DNA from: Candidatus Iainarchaeum sp.
GTDB taxonomy: Archaea; B1Sed10-29
Assembly (NCBI GenBank): GCA_003553825.1
Contig: PWFL01000012.1
Coordinates: 1 to 5,389 of the forward strand
Direction: 5' to 3'
Length of the DNA stretch: 5,389 nucleotides
Below, piece by piece: positions 1 through 5,016 of the stretch; positions within the stretch are counted from its first letter, which is position 1; every line of letters starts with the position of its first letter. The notes under the pieces are model-generated. The model ran no database searches and was not told the DNA's origin. It saw only the letters and a list, made by a program, of their open reading frames with translations. A program made the position numbers and the translations under genes.

Positions 1-593
1 GAAAAGAAGTAACCTACACATCCCTACAAGTAACAAAAGCACTATCATTATACCTAGAGCCATTCATACCTGAAACAGCGAACAAGATAAAGAAATTCCT
101 GAACATAAATCCCGATAAACTAGAACAAGCAAAAGAAAGACTCGAACCAGGACACGAGATGGGAGAATACGAACCACTATTCGAGAAAATATCAAAGAAA
201 GAGATTAAAAAACATGAAAAAGAATTTGGAAACAAAAACCAAGAAGAGGAGGTGCAAAAGATGGATAAAATACCATTCAAAAGATTCAAAGAACTGGAAA
301 TAAAAACAGGTAAAATAAAAGAAGCCGAAGAGATAGAAGACGCGGATAAACTCTACAAAATAAAGATAGACATAGGGGAAGAGGAAAGAACCACTGTAGC
401 AGGACTCAAGAAGCACTACACCTTGGAAGAACTGAGAGACAAAGAAATAGCAGTAGTGACAAACTTAGAACCAACCGAGATAATGGGAGTGAAGTCCGAA
501 GCAATGGTACTGGCAGCAGTACAGGAAGAAGAGGATAAAGTAGCTCTTCTAAGACCAGATAAAGAAACCAAACCCGGAACACCCGTGGAGTAA
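1..593 (+). CDS. metG: Methionine--tRNA ligase, C-terminal part (5' end outside window)
   Basis: The reading frame is open from base 3 with no start in the window, so the gene begins upstream; 196 residues are visible. It charges tRNA-Met with methionine in the cytosol. The first ~60 residues match the end of the class I MetRS anticodon-binding helical domain: a stretch like SLYLEPFIPETANKIKKFL, then the typical EPGHEMGEYEPLFEKI segment near bases 150-194. The last ~105 residues, from about base 261, form an EMAPII/Arc1p-like tRNA-binding OB fold (TGKIKEAEEIEDADKLYKI, TVAGLKKHYTLEEL, NLEPTEIMGVKSEAMVLAA). In some archaea this domain is a separate protein; here it is fused through a Lys/Glu-rich linker. 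The internal ATG at 159 lies inside the conserved domain and is not the start. The gene ends in TAA, 13 bp before the next gene, so the two are probably co-transcribed. The catalytic domain cannot be inspected. Confidence 0.93.
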   Translation, partial: KEVTYTSLQVTKALSLYLEPFIPETANKIKKFLNINPDKLEQAKERLEPGHEMGEYEPLFEKISKKEIKKHEKEFGNKNQEEEVQKMDKIPFKRFKELEIKTGKIKEAEEIEDADKLYKIKIDIGEEERTTVAGLKKHYTLEELRDKEIAVVTNLEPTEIMGVKSEAMVLAAVQEEEDKVALLRPDKETKPGTPVE

Positions 594-606
594 AAAAAGG
601 ATCAAG

Positions 607-891
607 ATGGCGGACCTGAGCAGCTTCAAGGAAGAAAGAAGGTACAAAAAACTGAAAAAGTACCTGAAAAGAGAAAGGGAAAAAGAGGAAGAAGTATTCA
701 AAGGAAACAAAAAAAGCAGTAAAGGAGAAGGAGAAGAAGTGAAGAAGAAAACCTATAGAGAAGCGGAAAAAGCAAGGTTGAAGTACCTCAACGATCAATT
801 AAGCCAGAAACTCAAAAAAAGAAATATAGCTATTCTAGCATTATTGATAGTGATTCTGATACTGCTAGGTATAGGCATAACTTACTTCTAA
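607..891 (+). CDS. Small tail-anchored membrane protein, function unknown
   Basis: A 94-residue protein that I do not recognise. Residues 1-70 are highly charged, dominated by Lys, Glu and Arg, and probably helical or coiled-coil. Residues 73-94 (NIAILALLIVILILLGIGITYF, minus the ends) form one hydrophobic segment reaching the C-terminus. There is no signal peptide, so the likely topology is tail-anchored with the charged part in the cytosol. The gene starts 13 bp after the metG stop, with a weak GGATC Shine-Dalgarno-like motif about 5 bases before the ATG. The spacing suggests one transcription unit with metG, but nothing in the protein points to tRNA charging. It ends shortly before a hairpin at 930-950. 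The purine-rich codon use matches metG, which supports it as native and expressed. Confidence 0.75.
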   Translation: MADLSSFKEERRYKKLKKYLKREREKEEEVFKGNKKSSKGEGEEVKKKTYREAEKARLKYLNDQLSQKLKKRNIAILALLIVILILLGIGITYF

Positions 892-929
892 ACTGTATAG
901 ATTAAAAATAAAAAAATAAGAAGAAATAG

Positions 930-950
930 CTGAGATTAACTCTCAGTTTT
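930..950. terminator. Bidirectional hairpin terminator between convergent genes
   Basis: CTGAGA (930-935) pairs with TCTCAG (941-946) around a 5-base loop and is followed by TTTT on the plus strand. On the minus strand the same stem is followed by a T-rich tract (complement of 901-918, including seven consecutive T). It lies between the end of the metG/small-protein unit and the end of the convergent surface-protein gene, overlapping that gene's stop codon. Archaeal termination depends mainly on T tracts, which both directions supply, so a two-way terminator is a reasonable inference. Confidence 0.55.
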
Positions 951-2262
951 CATCATCTTCAGGTCTCTTTATGTTTCCCTTCTCTATCTCTCTTTCAATG
1001 GTCTCGTCAACAATTCTCTTCAGGTAATCGTCATCCTTTTTCTTTTTACCCATGTCCATTCCAAGTAGTTCTTCTCCGTTCATGAAGTAGAAGATTACTA
1101 CTACAAGGAAACCTATAACGATTCCTATTCCTATTGGCAGTGGTGCTAGTGCTCCTACTACTAGCCCACCTACTCTTACTCCTATTCGGTCTCCTTCGAA
1201 CTCTATCTGTTCTCTGGTTATCTCCATTCCATCTTTCATTAGTCCGATTTGAAGAGTTTGTCTGGAGAAGTCTCCATCAGTGTGGAACTCAAGTGTTCTC
1301 TGTGCTGTTTCTCCTCCTTCTATGTCAAATCTTTGGTCCCCTGAAACATTCCATTCTCTTGGTAGTCCTTCTATATCCCATTCAACATCTTGTATGTCCA
1401 TTAGTCCTTTGTTCTCTATTTCAAAAGTTACTCTGTATCCTACTTCTTCTCCGTCTTCGGTTAGTGGTTCCCATGGTGAAATAGTTCTTAATCTCAATCT
1501 GTCCTTGAGTGGAGATGATTCCACAACGTTCAGTATAACTTCGCTTCTTGATCCTATCACGTCTCCCGAAGCCGCTGTTACGTCGTACACGTATCTTCCG
1601 GTTGGGAAATCATCAGGTATTTCTATTGTTATTGGAGTGCTTCTCTGTTCCTTGGCATTCAGGAAGAAAGCCTTTGGATATTCTGGATTTAATCTTGTGG
1701 ATATCTCCCCATCTATAACTATGTTCTTTATTCTTTGGTTTCCAGTGTTCTCGGTTATGAACTGTAGTTTTTGAGAAGATCCCTGTGTTACTGTTACTTC
1801 TTCGTATCCTCTGTGTAGTCTCAGTGCATCTATTCCTTTTCTCACTTCAACTGCAAGCGGTCTGTAACGTCCGTTTATGTACAGTGGAACTGAGAATGTT
1901 CCTTCCGCATGTTCCTTTCTTGTAGATGCTAGAACGTGAGCTGTTTTTGTTTCTCCCGGTTCAAGTGAAAACTCTTTTCCAGGTATATCGGAGAAGGTAA
2001 CACTTAGTTCGGATTCTCCTATTGAAAGCTCAACATCAGTTGTTTCATCTCCTTCATTAGTTATGTCAACTAAAAAGTGTGCCGCATCGCCTGCAGTAAC
2101 TTCCTTTACTTGTTCTTCCACACTAATGCTTAGAGAAGCTGCAGATGCAGTTGCCGCTATAACCGTGGTAAGCAGTATGGCTAAGAAACTTATCTTTACT
2201 AACTTGGATTGAGTAATTGATTTGAACATTCTTTCCGTCCTACCTACATTTTTTGTCTTCAT
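943..2262 (-). CDS. Secreted, C-terminally membrane-anchored protein with repeated beta-sandwich (NEW3/CARDB-like) domains
   Basis: Residues ~21-42 (KLVKISFLAILLTTVIAATASA, minus the first) form a Sec-type signal with an Ala-X-Ala cleavage motif. Three extracellular segments of ~100 residues follow (about 43-140, 153-248 and 260-357). They are rich in beta-strand patterns such as VDITNEGDETTDVELSI, FITENTGNQRIKNI and FEIENKGLMDIQDVEW, which resemble NEW3/CARDB-type Ig-like modules. A membrane helix spans about 366-394, then a charged cytosolic tail with KKKKDDD. The predicted form is a type I surface protein; no enzyme motif is seen and its partner is unknown. I choose the ATG at 2262 (439 aa) because GGGGTGA sits 7 bases upstream; an upstream ATG at 2286 would add 8 residues and lacks a ribosome site. 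The ectodomain is acidic. The gene is divergent from a TrmB-family regulator, with a palindrome beside its TATA box, so local repression is likely. Confidence 0.82.
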   Translation of the reverse strand: MKTKNVGRTERMFKSITQSKLVKISFLAILLTTVIAATASAASLSISVEEQVKEVTAGDAAHFLVDITNEGDETTDVELSIGESELSVTFSDIPGKEFSLEPGETKTAHVLASTRKEHAEGTFSVPLYINGRYRPLAVEVRKGIDALRLHRGYEEVTVTQGSSQKLQFITENTGNQRIKNIVIDGEISTRLNPEYPKAFFLNAKEQRSTPITIEIPDDFPTGRYVYDVTAASGDVIGSRSEVILNVVESSPLKDRLRLRTISPWEPLTEDGEEVGYRVTFEIENKGLMDIQDVEWDIEGLPREWNVSGDQRFDIEGGETAQRTLEFHTDGDFSRQTLQIGLMKDGMEITREQIEFEGDRIGVRVGGLVVGALAPLPIGIGIVIGFLVVVIFYFMNGEELLGMDMGKKKKDDDYLKRIVDETIEREIEKGNIKRPEDDEN

Positions 2263-2269
2263 TGTTGAT

Positions 2270-2276
2270 TCACCCC
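2270..2276 (-). promoter_or_regulatory. Shine-Dalgarno site deciding the surface-protein start
   Basis: Read on the minus strand this is GGGGTGA, close to the archaeal GGTGA core that pairs with the 16S 3' end. It lies 7 bases before the ATG at 2262. It falls inside the reading frame that would start at 2286, which argues that 2262 is the true start. Confidence 0.6.
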
Positions 2277-2299
2277 AATCAAACATTTCTACAATTTTG

Positions 2300-2320
2300 T
2301 GTTACTATTGGTGAGTAACA
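2300..2320. promoter_or_regulatory. Perfect 7-7-7 inverted repeat, probable repressor operator
   Basis: TGTTACT (2300-2306) and AGTAACA (2314-2320) are perfect reverse complements separated by 7 bases. The site begins directly downstream of the minus-strand TATA box, across the expected transcription start, a standard repressor position in archaea. The core TACT-N6-GAGTA is close to the TrmB-regulator motif I recall from Halobacterium, TACT-N7/8-GAGTA. The adjacent divergent gene is a TrmB-family regulator, so it is the natural candidate binder. The regulatory role is inferred; the repeat itself is directly visible. Confidence 0.55.
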
Positions 2321-2321
2321 A

Positions 2322-2331
2322 CATATTTAAA
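2322..2331 (-). promoter_or_regulatory. TATA box (with BRE) of the surface-protein gene
   Basis: On the minus strand the sequence reads AAACC then TTTAAATATG, a BRE plus TATA box. The 11-mer AAACCTTTAAA occurs again before tnpB (4810-4820), which supports it as a native promoter core. Transcription would begin near 2300, giving a leader of about 40 bases that includes the Shine-Dalgarno site. The palindrome at 2300-2320 covers the predicted start. Confidence 0.6.
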
Positions 2332-2390
2332 GGTTTGGGTTCTTATAATACTACCACAGGGTGAAAAAACCTGTACCAAAATCCAACCGG

Positions 2391-2399
2391 ATATATAAA
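2391..2399 (+). promoter_or_regulatory. TATA box of the TrmB-family gene
   Basis: ATATATAAA follows a BRE-like CCAACCGG. It lies about 20 bases before the ATG at 2414, so transcription would begin almost at the start codon. A leaderless transcript fits the lack of a Shine-Dalgarno motif there. Confidence 0.55.
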
Positions 2400-2413
2400 C
2401 AGAGGGTTCCTTT

Positions 2414-3166
2414 ATGGAAAAAGATATGAAACGTGAACTAGTGGAAGAACTTCAGAAAATAGGGCTAAATGAATAAGAATCAAAGGCATTCGCAGTCCTA
2501 CTCAACGAAGAAGCATTAACAGCCGGGAAAATAAGCAAAAAAGCTGAAATACCGAGACCAAGAGCCTATGATATACTTGAAAGCCTTGAAGAAAAAGGAC
2601 TATGCACCATACAACCAGGAAGACCCACTAAATATAAGTCAAAATCACTTAAAGAAGCCATAAACAACTTAAAAACAAAAAAAGAACAGGAACATAAGAA
2701 AGAAATTGAAAAAATAGAGGAAGCAAAGGAAAAACTAGAGAACAAAATAAAAGACAAGAAGAAAAGCAAGGAAAATAAAAAACCGCACGACTTCCTATGG
2801 TTCCTCGGAGACAAGGACAAAGTAAGATCAAAAGTAAAAGAACTTCTAAATGAATCAGAAAAAGAAGTAGTGCTTGCAACGGATTCAGAAGATGCCTTGG
2901 AACACCTGGAAGAATACGAAAAAGAACTACAAGGAGCAAGAGACAGAGGAGCAGATATCAAAATAATCACTGATAACGCCAACAGTCTTGAAAGAGCAAT
3001 GGAGTTCGCAGAGATACAAGAAAAAGAACACAAACATAGATTCATGGCAGTGGACGATCATTCAATACTATTTCTAACTCCAAAAGAAGAAAAAGATACT
3101 GAAGTAGGAGCATGGGTGAAATCCCCGTTCTTCACACAAGGATTAAAGCATAAACTAGATGAATAA
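2414..3166 (+). pseudogene. TrmB-family transcriptional regulator with an in-frame stop at codon 21
   Basis: The 250-codon frame reads as a TrmB-type regulator, interrupted only by TAA at 2474-2476. Residues ~12-75 form the winged helix-turn-helix: QKIGLNE, the stop, ESKAFAVLL, then ISKKAEIPRPRAYDILESLE and the wing motif GRPTKY. Residues ~80-122 are a Lys/Glu coiled coil for dimerisation. Residues ~125-245 match the PLD-like effector domain (FLWFLGDKDKVRSKVKELL, ARDRGADIKIITDN, RFMAVDDHSILFL, GAWVKSPFF). Such proteins bind DNA as dimers and often sense sugars, but I see no separate sugar-binding extension. The stop replaces the family's usual GL-x-E-x-E-A-K tyrosine or similar residue, one base from TAT/TAC. 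No ATG, GTG or TTG start follows until 2870, deep in the effector domain. Options are a recent null mutation, sequencing error or readthrough. Everything downstream is intact, so decay is recent if real. Confidence 0.8.
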
Positions 3167-3171
3167 CTCTC

Positions 3172-3187
3172 TAATAATTATTAAAAG
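3172..3187 (-). terminator. T-rich, palindromic stretch after the C/D sRNA
   Basis: TAATAATTATTA (3172-3183) is a perfect 12-base palindrome. Read on the minus strand it is preceded by CACTTTT immediately after box D. It is also 6 bases past the end of the TrmB frame, so it may end both convergent transcripts. Support is compositional only. Confidence 0.35.
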
Positions 3188-3266
3188 TGTCAGACGGGGG
3201 CAGTTAAGCCTAAAAGATCCATTCATCGGCACGGAGAGCCTCAGTGTTTGCTCCCATCATCATCCA
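3188..3266 (-). ncRNA. Probable box C/D guide sRNA
   Basis: Read on the minus strand, the boxes occur in the right order: box C ATGATGA (3263-3257), box D' CTGA (3244-3241), a C'-like CGATGAA (3228-3222) and box D CTGA (3193-3190). The C-D' guide is exactly 12 bases (TGGGAGCAAACA), the usual archaeal size, and the D'-C' spacer is also 12. The C'-D interval of 28 bases is longer than usual. A TATA-like element lies about 27 bases before the predicted 5' end, and a T-rich stretch follows box D. By the N+5 rule the D' guide would methylate the fifth base of a TGTTTGCTCCCA target; I could not assign that target. The two guide segments can also pair with each other (GGGAGCA with TGCCCCC). Confidence 0.5.
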
Positions 3267-3288
3267 AAAACTTTATTCCACTACAATC

Positions 3289-3297
3289 ATAAATAAC
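3289..3297 (-). promoter_or_regulatory. TATA-like element for the C/D sRNA
   Basis: On the minus strand this reads TTATTTATG. Its centre is about 27 bases before the base where box C begins to be approached (3266), the spacing expected from TATA to start site in archaea. It could also serve the plus-strand tRNA half in part, but its spacing to 3343 is too long for that. Confidence 0.4.
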
Positions 3298-3342
3298 CAC
3301 AACAAACCACAATCACTCAAACATAGAAAATCCTGAAAACAA

Positions 3343-3379
3343 GGACCGGTAGCCTAGCGGATAGGGCAACAGCCTGGTA
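3343..3379 (+). tRNA. Orphan 5' half of a tRNA, anticodon GGU (Thr) by position
   Basis: Acceptor strand GGACCGG (3343-3349), T8-A9, D stem GCC/GGC (3352-3354, 3365-3367) around TAGCGGATAG with the G18-G19 pair, base 26 A, anticodon stem strand ACAGC (3369-3373), C32, T33, anticodon GGT (3376-3378) and A37. The next bases, CTCGACC, cannot pair with ACAGC, so the tRNA stops exactly at 37/38. CTGG followed by TAC fits the 5' side of a BHB motif (4-base helix, 3-base bulge), with TCGACC as a possible inner helix. No matching 3' half (GCTGT, T arm, CCGGTCC) lies between here and the next tRNA or elsewhere in the window. It may be a split tRNA half joined in trans, or a remnant of an intron-bearing gene broken near the transposon. 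The body resembles the window's tRNA-Arg (29 of 37 aligned bases), including A20, so the Thr identity is uncertain. Confidence 0.65.
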
Positions 3380-3420
3380 CTCGACCTTTACACCTTTTAA
3401 TATGTAGATGTGAGGTTTTT

Positions 3421-4770
3421 TCACGCTTTTGGCGGACCGTTACCAGGTTTTACGATCTTCCCTTCCGACAGATCGCCTTTGTCGGAACTCCTTTTGGTTG
3501 GAGCACTTGTCCCTGAACTTTCCAGGCCACGGCTTTCATGGTTGCTACGCCAATCCAATTGGTGCTGTGGTCTTGGTTCTGGGTTCGTGTGTTCCGCCCC
3601 TTGGTGGGAGGGTAGGTTCCCAATCAGACTCCAAAGGCTCCACGAGTGTACCCGGCGATTGGATGCACTCTCGCTGCCTTCTCCTGCTTCCATTGCTTCG
3701 AAGGCTAACGTCTTTAACCCCCGGAGCTTTTCATGGATACCATTCCCTCGTCTCGCTATGACGAAGGCAGAAGCTTGATGTATAGTGATGTTATATGAAT
3801 CTGAAAACTTCCATTCGCCGATAATCGAAGTAAAAGCAGGATTCACACCTCTCAAAGCCACTCCTTCTTTTTCCGCTCTTCGCTCGAGTGCTTCTAAAAA
3901 CTTATTGTGAGCGAATTCATGTTGGTTTGATTGCTTCCTCGCGACATCATCTAGGTTCTCGGTGTTGATCCCGCGGTCCCAGTATTTTGCGTATTCTACA
4001 ACTTTTTTAGCATAGTGCCCAATCAACCATTCCCTCTTATTTCTTCCCGCCGAAGTTAGATTACTGCATTGAATCGTCTTTGTGTCTTTGAGCTGTCCGT
4101 ATTCGTCTATCACGGCCAGGTCTATTGTATCGTGGTTGAAGTCCACACCAATAGAACCTTTTTCAAAATCGATTTTTTCTTCCTTTTCCTTTTCAAAGCT
4201 TACTCTGAGCTCGTATTTACCATCTCTCCGAAGTATTCTAACCCCATAAGCTTCTTCCCCTGACAAGAACTTTTCTTTTTCATCTGGCAAATATGCTGAA
4301 ACTTCAATCCATTCATAGTTCCCTACATTTATCCTCAGATAAAGTTCCTTATCTTTCTCAATAAATCTGAGATTAAGGTTCCCCTGCTTAGATTTGTCAC
4401 CCCGAGCGTAGATCTGGTTATTTCTCAATTTTTTCCATTCTTTATTTGTTATCTCACCTTGCTCTCTTTTCTTAAGGTTTTTTCGTCCACCAAATACTAT
4501 TTTTTCTTCCGATTCAAGTTTTCCTGACTTGACCAGTTTTTTCGCGGATTTAAAATTATCTCTTGCTCGAAAGTAACCACCTCTTCTATAACGTGAATTG
4601 ATCCTACTAAATTTCTCTTTTAAATCTCTTTCAATCTTAGATTTCGACTTTCCTTCACACAAGCGATTATAAGCATACCTCATGCATGAGGACTGGAGCC
4701 TCATTAGCTTATTGATCTCCTGTTTTTGCGATTCTTTCGGATATAATCTACCCTGGATTGTTACTTGCAT
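3421..4770 (-). CDS. tnpB: TnpB-related protein (IS200/IS605 family, RuvC-like nuclease fold)
   Basis: TnpB proteins are RNA-guided DNA nucleases carried by IS200/IS605 elements. This 449-aa protein has the N-terminal RLYPKESQKQEINKLMRLQ start, RuvC-I IGVDFNHD with D210, and RuvC-II INTENLDD with E271. Its third segment, NPAFTSIIGEW (310-320) through IHQASAFVIARRG (330-342), is typical of the TnpB-related accessory subgroup. No acidic residue sits at the usual RuvC-III position (His331-Gln332), and there is no CxxC zinc ribbon; the only cysteines are 29, 38 and 235. Activity is therefore uncertain. RVHSWSLW (373-380) matches the subgroup's C-terminal H-WS-W motif. Residues ~385-449 are Ser/Gly/Pro/Asn-rich, and the DNA there is much GC-richer (53-57% in hand-counted blocks against 33-40% upstream), as if constrained by RNA rather than protein. 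The start has GAGAGGATGG just before the ATG. Confidence 0.85.
   Translation of the reverse strand: MQVTIQGRLYPKESQKQEINKLMRLQSSCMRYAYNRLCEGKSKSKIERDLKEKFSRINSRYRRGGYFRARDNFKSAKKLVKSGKLESEEKIVFGGRKNLKKREQGEITNKEWKKLRNNQIYARGDKSKQGNLNLRFIEKDKELYLRINVGNYEWIEVSAYLPDEKEKFLSGEEAYGVRILRRDGKYELRVSFEKEKEEKIDFEKGSIGVDFNHDTIDLAVIDEYGQLKDTKTIQCSNLTSAGRNKREWLIGHYAKKVVEYAKYWDRGINTENLDDVARKQSNQHEFAHNKFLEALERRAEKEGVALRGVNPAFTSIIGEWKFSDSYNITIHQASAFVIARRGNGIHEKLRGLKTLAFEAMEAGEGSESASNRRVHSWSLWSLIGNLPSHQGAEHTNPEPRPQHQLDWRSNHESRGLESSGTSAPTKRSSDKGDLSEGKIVKPGNGPPKA
3425..3620 (-). ncRNA. Predicted omegaRNA (guide RNA scaffold) overlapping the 3' end of tnpB
   Basis: Known IS605-type omegaRNAs overlap the 3' end of tnpB and run past it into flanking DNA, which acts as the guide. 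Here the GC-rich end of the gene contains an H-type pseudoknot. CGATCT/AGATCG (3453-3458 with 3470-3475, 6 bp) interleaves with TTCCGAC/GTCGGAA (3463-3469 with 3481-3487, 7 bp). No base separates the stems, and the loops are 4 and 5 bases. Upstream in the RNA are two adjacent hairpins: CCTG/CAGG (3512-3526) and CCATG/CGTGG (3527-3541). The second includes a G-U pair possible only in the minus-strand transcript. Outer limits are approximate. The RNA would read toward the truncated tRNA. Confidence 0.5.
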
Positions 4771-4809
4771 TTTCCATCCTCTCTTTGATGATAATTAAGA
4801 GCATGGTCT

Positions 4810-4820
4810 TTTAAAGGTTT
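4810..4820 (-). promoter_or_regulatory. BRE/TATA of tnpB
   Basis: The minus strand reads AAACCTTTAAA followed by AGACC, the same 11-mer as in the surface-protein promoter. It is about 40 bases before the ATG, giving a leader of roughly 15-20 bases that carries GAGAGGATGG, a Shine-Dalgarno-like run just before the start codon. Confidence 0.55.
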
Positions 4821-4912
4821 TTTTCACCTCTCTTGAGTTAATTGAGATTGAAATAATGTAAGAAAAGGTTTTGATTTAGTTTTTATATCTTAACTTAAAG
4901 AGGGAGATTTTA

Positions 4913-4993
4913 ATGGTCTACACAGATAGATACAAAAATATATTATTGAGACAATCAACAAATTATATTAGAAAGAAAAATCAAGAGGAGTAA
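4913..4993 (+). CDS. Possible 26-residue peptide, unrecognised
   Basis: The ATG at 4913 opens a 26-codon frame ending in TAA at 4991, encoding a basic, Asn- and Arg-containing peptide that begins MVYTDRYKNILLRQ. Two signals support it: a TATA-like TTTATATCT (4882-4890) and GGGAG at 4902-4906, 6 bases before the ATG. They conflict, because a start site about 25 bases after that TATA would leave out the GGGAG. No domain or family is visible. The frame ends 23 bases before tRNA-Arg, so it may instead be transcribed leader, a decayed gene end or chance. This 4828-5016 stretch otherwise holds nothing I can name. Confidence 0.3.
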   Translation: MVYTDRYKNILLRQSTNYIRKKNQEE

Positions 4994-5016
4994 AAAAACT
5001 CGGAGTACAGATACAA

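Larger units (their letters stand above)
3413..4827 (-). mobile_element. tnpB-only IS200/IS605-like element
   Basis: The unit holds a TnpB-related gene but no tnpA transposase, so any movement would need a TnpA supplied elsewhere. The limits given are the near-identical direct repeats AGGTTTTTTCAC (3413-3424) and AGGTTTTTTTCAC (4815-4827). They bracket the gene but are not proven ends, and the right-hand copy overlaps the gene's promoter. IS605-type elements make no target duplication, so boundaries cannot be read from that. The element lies about 34 bases from the truncated tRNA, with its 3' (guide RNA) end facing it. Confidence 0.5.

Noticed and set aside
192..798. Minus-strand open frames opposite metG and the small membrane protein
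   Set aside because: They are Phe-rich translations without signals and are the antisense image of Lys/Glu-rich coding.
1134..1774. Plus-strand open frames inside the surface-protein gene
   Set aside because: They give Leu/Ser-rich translations with no start signals and are fully antisense to a gene with signal peptide, domains and promoter.
2474..2476. TAA read as a sense codon (genetic code change)
   Set aside because: Other genes in the window end in TAA, so general reassignment is excluded; only local readthrough would remain possible.
2566..3045. Minus-strand open frames across the TrmB gene
   Set aside because: They have Ser/Phe/Leu-rich compositions typical of the reverse of Lys/Glu-rich coding; the plus strand carries the conserved regulator.
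3195..3255. GTTAAGCC in a GC-rich stretch as a 5S rRNA fragment
   Set aside because: Only a few bases resemble 5S; the remaining sequence and stems do not fit.
3245..3256. GGGAGCAAACA on the minus strand resembles the sense strand of bacterial 16S rRNA near the 790 loop
   Set aside because: The match is short and in sense orientation, the flanks do not match rRNA, and the archaeal version differs; likely chance.
3373..3447. CCTGGTA (3373-3379) and TACCAGG (3441-3447) as the two strands of a BHB for the tRNA half
   Set aside because: The bases after CCAG do not include a GCTGT stem strand, and no T arm or acceptor follows.
3410..3778. Plus-strand open frames of 110-122 codons opposite the 3' end of tnpB
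   Set aside because: They lie antisense to a recognisable TnpB-related gene, show no domain, and their openness follows from the GC-rich, stop-poor structured region.
4778..4834. Direct repeat CCTCTCTT (4778-4785 and 4827-4834)
   Set aside because: One copy is simply the tnpB Shine-Dalgarno complement; eight bases of pyrimidines are weak evidence.
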